Translations under genes and position numbers: made by a program
Notes under the pieces: generated by a model
What the model saw: only the letters and a program-made list of their open reading frames with translations
Database searches by the model: none
What the model was told of the DNA's origin: nothing
Source: Pseudomonas typographi
Lineage (GTDB): Bacteria; Pseudomonadota; Gammaproteobacteria; Pseudomonadales; Pseudomonadaceae
Direction: 5' to 3'
Assembly (NCBI RefSeq): GCF_014694385.1
Contig: NZ_JAAOCA010000015.1
Span: forward strand, 62,001 to 126,000
DNA length: 64,000 nucleotides
Shown: positions 8,626 through 16,537 of the stretch, piece by piece
Layout: every line of letters starts with the position of its first letter
Numbering within the stretch: position 1 is the stretch's first letter

Positions 8626-9633
8626 ATGCAATACCGCTACCTGGGCCGCAGTGGGCTCAAAGTCTCCGAAATCTGCCTGGGCACCATGATGTTCGGCGGT
8701 GCCACCGACGAGGCGACGAGCCAGCGCATTATCGCCAACGCCCGCGACACCGGGGTCAACTTCATTGACACCGCAGACATGTACAACAAGGGCGAGTCGG
8801 AGCGAACCGTCGGCCGCGCCATTGGTGCCGAGCGTGACCGCTGGGTGCTCGCCACCAAGGTCGGAAACCCGATGGGGCAAGGCCCGAACCAAAGCGGTAT
8901 GTCGCGCAAGTGGATCCGCGAAGCGGTACACGGCTCGCTGCGGCGCCTGGGCACCGACTACATCGACATCCTATACATGCACAAGGCCGACTTCGAAGCC
9001 CCGCTGGAGGAAATGGTGCTCGCCTTCGCCGATTTGATCCGGGCAGGCAAGATCGGCTATTTCGCCGTGTCCAATTTCAAGGCCTGGCGCCTGGCCGAAA
9101 GCGTGCGCCTGGCGCGGGAGGCGGGCATCAGCGGGCCGGTGGCGGCGCAACCGCTGTACAACCTGGTCAACCGCGAAGCCGAAGTCGAGATATTGCCCGC
9201 AGCCGCCCACTTCGGCGTTGGCACGGTGTGCTACAGCCCGCTGGCACGAGGCATTCTCACCGGCAAGTATCGCCCCGGTGCCGAACCCGCCGCCGACAGC
9301 CGCGCCGGCCGTGCCGACCCACGCATGCTCGAAGCCGAATGGCGACCCGAATCACTGGCGGTGGCCGCGCAACTGGCCGCCTATGCCGAACGCACCGGGC
9401 GCAAGCCGGCCCACCTGGCGCAAACCTGGGTGATGCGCAACGCTCAGGTCACCAGCACCCTGGTTGGCCCAAGAACCTTCGAACAGTGGGACGATGCAAT
9501 CGCTGCCCTGGCGTGCCCGTGGGCTGAAGAAGACGAAGCGTTCTGCGACCGGCTCGTTTCACCCGGCAAGGGTTCGAGCCTAGGCCCGGTGGACCCGCAC
9601 CATCCTATCGAAGGCCGGGTGCCCACGCTGTAA
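8626..9633 (+). CDS. aldo/keto reductase
   Basis: A 335-residue NADPH-dependent aldo/keto reductase of the YajO/YhdN (potassium-channel beta-like) group. The catalytic tetrad is visible: Asp in FIDTADMY, Tyr at the end of the same motif, Lys in VLATKVGN near residue 77 and His in ILYMHKAD near residue 115. ATG 8626 has ACGAGGG upstream and begins twenty bases after the preceding Rid gene. In E. coli, aldehyde or semialdehyde products of uracil breakdown are reduced by dehydrogenases outside or within the rut operon; this enzyme could play that part here, but the substrate is inferred only from context. Confidence 0.87.
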   Translation: MQYRYLGRSGLKVSEICLGTMMFGGATDEATSQRIIANARDTGVNFIDTADMYNKGESERTVGRAIGAERDRWVLATKVGNPMGQGPNQSGMSRKWIREAVHGSLRRLGTDYIDILYMHKADFEAPLEEMVLAFADLIRAGKIGYFAVSNFKAWRLAESVRLAREAGISGPVAAQPLYNLVNREAEVEILPAAAHFGVGTVCYSPLARGILTGKYRPGAEPAADSRAGRADPRMLEAEWRPESLAVAAQLAAYAERTGRKPAHLAQTWVMRNAQVTSTLVGPRTFEQWDDAIAALACPWAEEDEAFCDRLVSPGKGSSLGPVDPHHPIEGRVPTL

Positions 9634-9672
9634 CTGACCCGGCGGCCGCTAAAAATACCTGAAGGATTGCCC

Positions 9673-10215
9673 ATGACACGCCCCGATCAACCCCTTGCAC
9701 CCGCCCCTGCCGGCCCGGGTGCAACTGCCGACGCCTATCGCGCCGGCATGAGCCTGCTCGCGGCCGGTGTGTGCCTGATCACCAGCAGCCGCGCCAACGC
9801 GTTAAGCGGCATGATCGCCACCGCCGTGACCTCGGTCAGTGCCGACCCACCTACACTGCTGATTTGCCTCAACCGCAACGCCTCGTTGTTCGACATCGTC
9901 AAAAGCACAGGCACCTTTTGCGTGAATGTATTAACCACCCAAGCGGTTGCGCTGGCCGACGTGTTCAGCAACTCGGCCCGCCGGGCAGAACGCTTCCAGG
10001 GCGGTGAATGGCGCCTGCTGCCCAGCGGCGCCCCCATGTGCGCCGACGCGTTGGTTGCCTTCGACTGCCAGGTGGCCAAGGTCATCGATTGGCACACCCA
10101 TGGCATCTTCTTGGGGTAGGTGCGCACGGTGGTCCATTCCGGCACTCAGGCAAAGCCACTGCTGTACATGGACCGCCGCTTCCATCACCTGGGGGATGTG
10201 CCGGTCAGCGGCTAG
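9673..10215 (+). pseudogene. RutF-like flavin reductase interrupted by an in-frame amber codon
   Basis: A flavin reductase of the HpaC/RutF type that would supply reduced FMN to the RutA-like oxygenase. ATG 9673 follows GAAGGA. The frame is open for 149 codons, meets TAG at 10117-10119, then continues open for 31 codons to TAG 10213-10215. The downstream part still reads like the family C-terminus (PLLYMDRRFHHL, matching [12 protein letters not shown] in the intact paralogue at 36426). Alignment with that paralogue puts the TAG where it has Glu, a single-base GAG to TAG change. The truncated product lacks the last strand and FMN-region residues, so it is probably inactive unless suppressed. 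A sequencing error cannot be excluded. Confidence 0.8.
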
Positions 10216-10267
10216 GCGGCGTAATTGAAAACAGGCGGCTGAGGCTTCCAGGCCACAGGGCGTGGGC

Positions 10268-10292
10268 CCGCAGGGTATCCGATACCCTGCGG
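10268..10292. repeat. 25-base palindrome with 12-base arms
   Basis: Perfect inverted repeat: left arm CCGCAGGGTATC (10268-10279), one central C, right arm GATACCCTGCGG (10281-10292). It lies 53 bases after the end of the broken flavin reductase and about 310 bases before the SDR gene. No T-run follows, so it is not a standard terminator; it could be an operator or an RNA hairpin. The rest of the 10216-10601 gap contains no gene that I recognise. Confidence 0.7.
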
Positions 10293-10601
10293 CAACGGTT
10301 ACGCCACCCAACGGGGCATGCCGAAGGCGGCGGAGGTTAACGCCGCAATAGAGGTGTCGGGCCGCCTTTCAGCCGCCATCGAGCAACATGAAATAGCGCC
10401 CGGTAAACCGTGATTATTGAAACGTCTGGGGTGAAACAGGCTCATACCTGAGTGCTCGCTGCTAACGAATGGGGCAGCGTGTATGGGGTCGCTATCGGCG
10501 CAAGCGGCATCGTGATTACCCCTGCCTGCAGCGGCCTGGCCAATGCGCCGGGAGGGCTGGCGCCAACACCACCTATCTCCCGTCGTAGCGAGGACAACAG
10601 C

Positions 10602-11444
10602 ATGGCCCCCACACCCCGCAATTGGCTTATCACGGGTTGCTCGACAGGTTTCGGCCGAGCCCTGGCTGAAGTATTGATTGCCCGTGGCGAGCGCGTGTTC
10701 GCCACGGCCCGCCACCCCAACGATCTCAATGACGTGTTCGCGGGCCACGACAACGTGCAAGTGCTGCAATTGGATGTAACCCAGCAGGAAGACATCCATG
10801 CCGTGGTGGATGTGGTGAACAGCGAAGGGGGCGTCGATGTGCTCATCAACAACGCCGGCTATGGCTACATCGCCGCCATCGAGGAAGGCGACGAGCACGC
10901 GTACCGCCAGCTCTTCGAAACCAACGTGTTTGGGCTGATCGCCATGACTCGCGCAGTGCTTCCTGGAATGCGCGCGCGGGGCTCGGGGCATGTGGTGAAC
11001 ATCTCATCGGTAGGCGGCATGGTGGGCAACCCCGGTTCGGGTTACTACGCCGCAACCAAATTCGCGGTGGTGGGCTTCTCCGAGGCACTGGCTAAAGAGG
11101 CCAAGGACCTCGGCATCAAGGTCACGGTGGTGGCGCCTGGCCCGTTCCGCACCGACTGGGCCGGTAGGTCGCTCAAAACGGCAGAGCACCCCATTGCCGC
11201 GTATGAGCATTCCGTTCATGCGCGCCTTAAGTCCCTGAGCCAGATCAGCGGCCACCAGCAGGGCGACCCTACCCGCGGCGCCGAGGCCATTCTGGCGGCG
11301 GTCGACAGCCCAAACCCGCCCGTTCATCTCGTATTGGGCGCCCCCGGGCTTGAGATGGTCCGCCAGCACCTGACATCGCTGGGTGAAGAAATCGATGCGT
11401 GGGAAGCGGTAACCCTAGGCGCGGACTTCCCGCACAATGCTTGA
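10602..11444 (+). CDS. short-chain dehydrogenase/reductase (SDR)
   Basis: A 280-residue classical SDR. The cofactor motif is TGCSTGFG near residue 12, NNAGYG near residue 84, and the catalytic SxxxxxY/K signature appears as SSVGG ... YYAATK near residues 135-152. After the active site the proline-glycine motif APGPFRT is present. The Ala-Arg-His after the second strand (FATARHP) suggests NADP preference. ATG 10602 follows GCGAGGA. It lies about 390 bases beyond the Rut-like operon and may have its own promoter. The substrate is unknown. Confidence 0.88.
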   Translation: MAPTPRNWLITGCSTGFGRALAEVLIARGERVFATARHPNDLNDVFAGHDNVQVLQLDVTQQEDIHAVVDVVNSEGGVDVLINNAGYGYIAAIEEGDEHAYRQLFETNVFGLIAMTRAVLPGMRARGSGHVVNISSVGGMVGNPGSGYYAATKFAVVGFSEALAKEAKDLGIKVTVVAPGPFRTDWAGRSLKTAEHPIAAYEHSVHARLKSLSQISGHQQGDPTRGAEAILAAVDSPNPPVHLVLGAPGLEMVRQHLTSLGEEIDAWEAVTLGADFPHNA

Positions 11445-11607
11445 GCAGGGTAGTTGCATAAGCGGTGTTGATAACTTTTAGCGAGGCGGGGCCGACCTTC
11501 GGCCGCGTGGCGCATTCGGGTTGGCTTATACGGGGGAAAGCAAACCCGCCACGTCAGCGGGGAGTGTTCCGAATGCGTAACCGGTACGGTCGAACATCCA
11601 GCATGGA

Positions 11608-12063
11608 TCAGTAAACCAACCGCACCACACCGACGTCGCTATACAGCCCTGGGCTGTCGGTACGCCCGGGGTGCATCCGCGCATAGACGGTGTAAGTGCG
11701 CGAAACGCTAGAATGGGCTGCAAGGCTGTAACTATCGGAAATCGTACCGCCACTGCCGCCGCCCCCCCACACTTGCTGGTAGGTATTGGAGGTATAGAGC
11801 TGGTACTCGGTGTGGCCATCCGCCGAGTCCATACGGCGGTTTGCGCTACCGGTGGTGTCGTCGAGGAGTATCTCGTAACTGACGTTCGCCGCGCTGGCAT
11901 CGGTTTGGCAAACAACGGTAATGGTGGACGTACTCTGTTGCTGCCGCCCGGCGACACCTTCAACCACGCCGAAATTTAATGGAGTCACAGCAATCGAGCA
12001 GGTGTAGGCGAAAGCCTTAGCGCTGCATAGCGCGATGAGCATGAACAACGCAAAGGGTTTCAT
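11608..12063 (-). CDS. spore-coat-U domain fimbrial protein, CsuE-like tip or minor subunit
   Basis: A 151-residue secreted SCPU-domain (Csu-type) protein. A Sec signal peptide ends near residue 19 (AKAFA, then YTCSIAVTPLNFG). The conserved VCQTD and C-terminal VRLVY strand are typical of archaic chaperone-usher subunits. Its ATG overlaps the usher stop (ATGA), so it is the last gene of the pilus operon, the place usually held by the tip adhesin CsuE. It is shorter than CsuE, which normally has two domains, so it may be a simple tip domain or a second pilin. Confidence 0.8.
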   Translation of the reverse strand: MKPFALFMLIALCSAKAFAYTCSIAVTPLNFGVVEGVAGRQQQSTSTITVVCQTDASAANVSYEILLDDTTGSANRRMDSADGHTEYQLYTSNTYQQVWGGGGSGGTISDSYSLAAHSSVSRTYTVYARMHPGRTDSPGLYSDVGVVRLVY

Positions 12064-14447
12064 GGGCGGCCTCCGGTCGAACAGGTTAACGGACCGATTT
12101 CGGGGATGCTGTTGGCTTGCGGCTGATAATCGAATGCCACGTGGCATGCGGGTTTGCCTGGCGGCTCGACCACCAGTTCATTGTGCGCGGCAAGCCCGTC
12201 GAAAAAGGTCAAGCCGTCATAGCCGACAACGCCTTGGGCACCGTTATGATTCAGCGTGACCTGGCTGCCGAGCGCTATCGGTCGATGCTGTTCATCCACT
12301 AGGCGAAGTGTGGCGCCGTAGCTGCGCGAAATAGGGAACTTGACCACCACGCCCGCGCGATCTCGTGGCCGCACACGACGTTCGACATTATCCAGTGCAG
12401 CGTCGATGGGAACATCGTTGGCATCGATGGCCAGCAGGTTGCTTTCGTAAGCGCGCAGGTCTTCGACGAACAATATCCCGGACGCATTAGTGCGGCCGAC
12501 AGGACGGTTCTCCTGCAAAACCATCACACCTGGCTGGCCGTCTGTGTCCACAATGGCGAAGCTGTCGTTGACACTGTTCGACGCGAACAAGTGCCCGTCC
12601 ATGGTGGTGATCGCGCCTCGTGCGCTGGCACGAAAGGCATCGCCATCGTCGCCGGTTTCGGTTTCCGCGCCGACCAGTGCCCAAGGGGTTTTGTACTCCA
12701 CACCCAGCGTCTGGCGGTTCTGGTCACCGGTTTGGCGAGCGACTCGCCAGCCAACATCGCCTTGTTGCACCGCGTTCTGCTGGGCCTGGACGGTTTGATA
12801 AGCCTTGCCGCCGCTGACGTTGCTGCTGGCGCTGGCCGTCGCCCGTTGCCCGATGGGGATCGAAATACCGACGAAAAACCCATTGCCACTGGCCCCTTCG
12901 AAATCATGAAACGTTGTGATGAAGCCGAACGTTTTCCAAGGCAGGCGCGTTGAAAATGTCGCTGAAAGGGTGGATGTGTGGATGCTTTCCGACTGGGTGA
13001 CGTACCTATCATCGAAGTCATACAGTTCATACAAATTGACCAACTTTTTGGCGTACACCAGCCCGAACGATCCGATCCCCGGCAGCGGAATGCCCAGGTT
13101 CGCACGCAGGGTGGTCCGGGGCATGGCATCGCCGTTGACCGAAGCAATATCGGAAAACTGCCCATCAGCCTGCAAGATACTAAAGCCATAGTTGATGCTG
13201 GGTGTAACGTGAGAGAAGCCCAGCCCATACTGCAGGCCGGCCCCCCCTGCATGTTCGCTGGCAGCCACCGTGGCAGACAAAACGCCGAGGTTGCCCACCA
13301 AGTAACTTGAACCGATGCCTCCCATCGCCAACCCAGATGTACTCTCCAAATGGCTTTCCAGGGTCAGTACGGGGGTTATGCCTCGTCGATAACTGACGGA
13401 AGCAGCGCCACCGCTGTAGTCGTTCGAGGCGCTGGCGTAGTGCCGGCGTACTGAGCCGACTTCCACCGACATATCGCCCAGCCCGGGTTGCAACAAGGCT
13501 GTGCTCGCGTAAAAGGGCAGGGTTTGGCTGACCTCACGGCCGTTGGCGTCTTTGACCACCATCGAAATATCACCGCCGCCATTGCTCACCGGCAGTTGAG
13601 ACACCTCAAACGGCCCGGAGTCGACCCGGCTGGTCAATTGGTGCAAACCGTTTACGAATACATCGACAGACGAAGGTACAGCCACGTTGCCACTGATGCC
13701 TGGCAAGGGGAATGTGACCAGGTCCGGGCGCAGCCCGAAATTGGTGGCTATCTGTGCGCCAGCCATGCGCACGGGCCGTGACCAAGACAACCCACCGTTG
13801 ATGAAATCGCCAACATTATAAGTTCGCAAGTTGACCACATCGGAATAGGTGTAAGTGCTATCCAGGCGCACGGTGCTTTGCCGATAAGGGTTGGTGCTGC
13901 GCTGGGCGTCTGTCTCGAACACACCACGGTCACTGAAAAAACGCAGGCCTACCAGCGTGCTCGAACTGATCTGGCCGCCATAGCGAGTGGCTTGAGCGTC
14001 GTAATTGAGCATCGCCCCGGGGTCGCTTTTCAGCGGCAGATCGCTGAAACCGGCTCGCTTGCGAGACACGCGGTGCGGCACCAAATCGCTACTGGGTATC
14101 TGCAACCGGATGCTCTGCGCCGCAAGGTCCAACTGATAGGACCAACCGGGAATACTGGCTAGGTCAACCAGGCCCTGCTGACTGTTTTCGGGTAAAATCA
14201 GGCCCAAGTTCGCCAGGTCGCTGCCATTGACAAGCACCGCGCCTTGAACCTGGGTGAACTCCAACACATTGTCGCGGTTATTGCCGTTGACGAGCACATT
14301 AAGCAACAAGATTTGCCGTTCAGCCGAACGCCCTGTATCGGCGGCGTTCGCCACATTGGCCCACCATGCCATCAGCGTTGCGATAAAACACAACGGCACG
14401 CACAACAGGCGGGCCGAATTCACATGCCGCCGCCGACGACGAGCCAT
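12060..14447 (-). CDS. outer-membrane fimbrial usher (CsuD-like)
   Basis: A 795-residue usher that threads pilus subunits through the outer membrane. It begins with a basic n-region and hydrophobic signal peptide ending near ANAAD (residue 38), then an N-terminal domain, a long beta-barrel rich in alternating aromatic/Gly segments, a plug (SVDVFVNGLHQ, about residue 235) and C-terminal domains that end in GGRP. The ATG at 14447 sits three bases after AAGGAG and overlaps the chaperone gene by 28 bases; a GTG at 14423 overlapping the chaperone stop is a plausible alternative. Length and order match archaic (sigma-clade) ushers. Confidence 0.88.
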   Translation of the reverse strand: MARRRRRHVNSARLLCVPLCFIATLMAWWANVANAADTGRSAERQILLLNVLVNGNNRDNVLEFTQVQGAVLVNGSDLANLGLILPENSQQGLVDLASIPGWSYQLDLAAQSIRLQIPSSDLVPHRVSRKRAGFSDLPLKSDPGAMLNYDAQATRYGGQISSSTLVGLRFFSDRGVFETDAQRSTNPYRQSTVRLDSTYTYSDVVNLRTYNVGDFINGGLSWSRPVRMAGAQIATNFGLRPDLVTFPLPGISGNVAVPSSVDVFVNGLHQLTSRVDSGPFEVSQLPVSNGGGDISMVVKDANGREVSQTLPFYASTALLQPGLGDMSVEVGSVRRHYASASNDYSGGAASVSYRRGITPVLTLESHLESTSGLAMGGIGSSYLVGNLGVLSATVAASEHAGGAGLQYGLGFSHVTPSINYGFSILQADGQFSDIASVNGDAMPRTTLRANLGIPLPGIGSFGLVYAKKLVNLYELYDFDDRYVTQSESIHTSTLSATFSTRLPWKTFGFITTFHDFEGASGNGFFVGISIPIGQRATASASSNVSGGKAYQTVQAQQNAVQQGDVGWRVARQTGDQNRQTLGVEYKTPWALVGAETETGDDGDAFRASARGAITTMDGHLFASNSVNDSFAIVDTDGQPGVMVLQENRPVGRTNASGILFVEDLRAYESNLLAIDANDVPIDAALDNVERRVRPRDRAGVVVKFPISRSYGATLRLVDEQHRPIALGSQVTLNHNGAQGVVGYDGLTFFDGLAAHNELVVEPPGKPACHVAFDYQPQANSIPEIGPLTCSTGGRP

Positions 14448-15151
14448 TGCTCCTTCGGCCCGCCGGGGCCCGACGTTCTCAACCGCACCCGAACACCATT
14501 GCCGAGCTGCTGTTGCGCGGCGGCGATAGGCCAATGCCGCTCGGCGCCAGCTAACACATACGGCAAACCCTGATTCAGCAATTTAAGGTTGTGCCCGTTG
14601 GCTTCGCTCAATTCCAGGCCCAACAGTTTGCCGTGCTGCAGGCCATGGTTGACGGCAATCAAGGTTGGAACACCGGCCGATGACTCAATGCGCCACTGCA
14701 CATCCGGTTTAGCTGTTTGCGAAGCGCTGGCAAACACCGGCACGGTCAATCGCAGGGCCATTTCAACCTTGCCGTTAAGGTTGCCGGGAAGTTGGTCGAA
14801 CACAATACGATAGGCCCGTTCGGCGTCACCGGTGTGTTCGCGCAGCATAACCCTCACGGTCTGCGATTGGCCGGGGGCGATGCGTGCGAAGGGCGGGCTG
14901 ATAACCAGTTGGTCCGTATTTTGAAAAACATCCCCTTGCGGAGTTTGGCCCCACCCGAAGCTGCGTATCTGGATAATCGCTTCGCTCTCGGATTGGTTGG
15001 TCACGGTAAAGCTCGCGGAACGTTGCCCAGGCGCCAGTTGTTGGCTGATCGGTACGATTTGCAACGCTTGTGCATGAATGCACGAAGAGAAACTGCATAT
15101 TGCCGCGAGCGTCAGGGCTATAAAAAAAGTGAAATATCGGGTCGCGGGCAC
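14420..15151 (-). CDS. periplasmic fimbrial chaperone (CsuC-like)
   Basis: A 243-residue PapD-like chaperone of the archaic class. The signal peptide ends near residue 28 (CIHAQA). The first immunoglobulin-like domain shows LQIVPISQQLAPGQRSASF and the hydrophobic ridge before SQTVRVML near residue 95. The start is GTG 15151, eleven bases after the pilin stop, preceded by AAGG. It would stabilise SCPU-domain subunits by donor-strand complementation and deliver them to the usher. Confidence 0.87.
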   Translation of the reverse strand: MPATRYFTFFIALTLAAICSFSSCIHAQALQIVPISQQLAPGQRSASFTVTNQSESEAIIQIRSFGWGQTPQGDVFQNTDQLVISPPFARIAPGQSQTVRVMLREHTGDAERAYRIVFDQLPGNLNGKVEMALRLTVPVFASASQTAKPDVQWRIESSAGVPTLIAVNHGLQHGKLLGLELSEANGHNLKLLNQGLPYVLAGAERHWPIAAAQQQLGNGVRVRLRTSGPGGPKEQWLVVGGGM

Positions 15152-15162
15152 TGGCGGCCTTA

Positions 15163-15666
15163 TTAATAGTTGATAGTAACAAGTACCGTGTCGGTGTAAT
15201 CGCCGACCGTGGACGTAGTTTGGCCAGCCGGGATGTCGCCATAGACCGTAATCGGCTGCGCAGTACCGTCACCCGTGCCCGCGACGGTATCGGTACCGAC
15301 CACGTCGCCCCAATTGGTGGAGTGACTTGATTCCTGGTAGAGGCCATAGTTCAGAGTCACGTTGTCTGCACCATTGGTGAGCGCGCGCGTCGACGTAGTC
15401 GCGTTGCTACCGCCCCCTTCACCCAGGCCGACCGTGTAGGGCGCTCCATTGGTACACGTAACGGTCAAATCCGCAGTGCCGGAAACCTCAGTCCCTGTAT
15501 ATGTACTAAACGCCAGCGGGACGGTTGTTACGGTACAAGCAGCGGCGACAGATGCCGTGACGGCCAAGTCGGCCGTAGTGGTTGCAGCGTTCGCATTCAG
15601 GGAAAGCATTACGCCGAGACCGAGCGCCGAGACGGCTACAACATTGCTGATAAGTTTAATGGACAT
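15163..15666 (-). CDS. major spore-coat-U domain pilin (CsuA/B-like)
   Basis: A 167-residue SCPU-domain protein with a signal peptide cleaved near residue 27 (NANA/ATTTADLAV). Thr, Ala and Gly dominate, with Cys pairs (AACTVTT and VTCTNGA) as in CsuA/B, and the C-terminal strand is TVLVTINY. As the first gene of the four-gene operon it is the probable shaft subunit. The gene is followed by chaperone, usher and tip protein only; the CsuA and CsuB minor subunits of Acinetobacter are absent, a reduced version of the system. Confidence 0.85.
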   Translation of the reverse strand: MSIKLISNVVAVSALGLGVMLSLNANAATTTADLAVTASVAAACTVTTVPLAFSTYTGTEVSGTADLTVTCTNGAPYTVGLGEGGGSNATTSTRALTNGADNVTLNYGLYQESSHSTNWGDVVGTDTVAGTGDGTAQPITVYGDIPAGQTTSTVGDYTDTVLVTINY

Positions 15667-16135
15667 AGCGTTTTACCTGAAGAGCGCGAGTAGAGTACGA
15701 CCGGATTGGCTGGCTGACCAACTCCCCCGCCCATGTTAGCCGTGCCGGCTGTTTCAGGAATAGAAAAACCTCTGCATATCCGGCCATAGTAGCTGCATAA
15801 ATGGCCAAGACCAGGCTCATGCCGCACAGCGTACAAATGGAGGGCCCGCCCTTCCCAACCCATTGAATCAGTTCAAATAAAAAGTATCCTATATCTTACC
15901 AGGTTGATACAGAATGATATCGACAGGTGTGCTTTGAGTTTTTCCGATGTTGCTTGAATTTATTTTTGCCAGCCGGATTCGGCTACGCTATGCTGACGCG
16001 CTGAAAAGTCATAGCGCGGGCCGTGCCCGCATGTTTCACAGCATTAATGATTGCCTCGCTCGACATTGAGCGATGGTTATCGTGCACCGCGGGGCAGTGC
16101 GTACTGGCCGTCTCCTTTTGGTAAAGGCTTCATGC
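15667..16135. other. AT-rich intergenic region upstream of the pilus operon
   Basis: This stretch is visibly poorer in G and C than its surroundings and contains no convincing gene. It must hold the pilus promoter on the minus strand; I cannot assign its boxes with confidence. A 6-base-pair hairpin (TCGCTC, six-base loop, GAGCGA) lies at 16056-16073. The low GC and long spacer suggest silencing by H-NS-like proteins and multi-factor control, which is inference. Confidence 0.5.
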
Positions 16136-16164
16136 TTGACCGGGGGATACGATGTGCCTATATT
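16136..16164 (+). promoter_or_regulatory. sigma-70 promoter for a candidate small RNA
   Basis: TTGACC at 16136-16141 and TATATT at 16159-16164, separated by exactly 17 bases. This is among the best sigma-70 matches in the window. No coding region begins nearby; a terminator follows 65 bases later. Confidence 0.6.
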
Positions 16165-16170
16165 GCAATT

Positions 16171-16250
16171 TGTAACGTCAAAAGTGCAAAGCAATGCAGG
16201 TTATAACGATTATCCGGTATGCCGTAATGCCCTCGCCGGGCTTTTTTTTT
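16171..16250 (+). ncRNA. candidate small RNA of about 80 bases
   Basis: Predicted from a strong promoter (16136-16164) followed by a rho-independent terminator (16229-16250) with no open reading frame between. The transcript would start near 16171. It lies between the pilus operon and the GlxA-type regulator gene, in the AT-rich region. I do not recognise it as any named Pseudomonas small RNA. The remaining 16251-16537 is leader or promoter sequence for the regulator and shows no gene. Confidence 0.45.
16229..16250 (+). terminator. rho-independent terminator
   Basis: GCCC (16229-16232), loop TCGCC, GGGC (16238-16241), then nine T residues to 16250. The stem is short but GC-only and the T-tract is strong. 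It would end the candidate small RNA. Confidence 0.6.
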
Positions 16251-16537
16251 GAAAGCATCGGCAGCTGCAAGCGTTTCAATGTGCACTTTATATAGGCGAG
16301 AGTCGACCACTCAATCAATGTAAAAACTGATATGAACGTGACGAGACGGCAGTCCGCTATACCTTCAGAGTATCATCGTTTCACTCATTCTATTTGAAAC
16401 GATTCTACCCATCGGTTGCTATCTGCTTTTCCCGTCTCGGTATCGCCAACTTAAGTACGTATGCAATCAAACTGGCCATGTTTCGGTTTGCCCACTGCAC
16501 CTCGGAGGGTTGATCTGAGCGATCGGGAGCCAATCGA

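Noticed and set aside
11487..11503. Hairpin GGCCGA-CCT-TCGGCC between the convergent SDR and pilus genes
   Set aside because: No T-run follows on either strand, so I do not call it a terminator.
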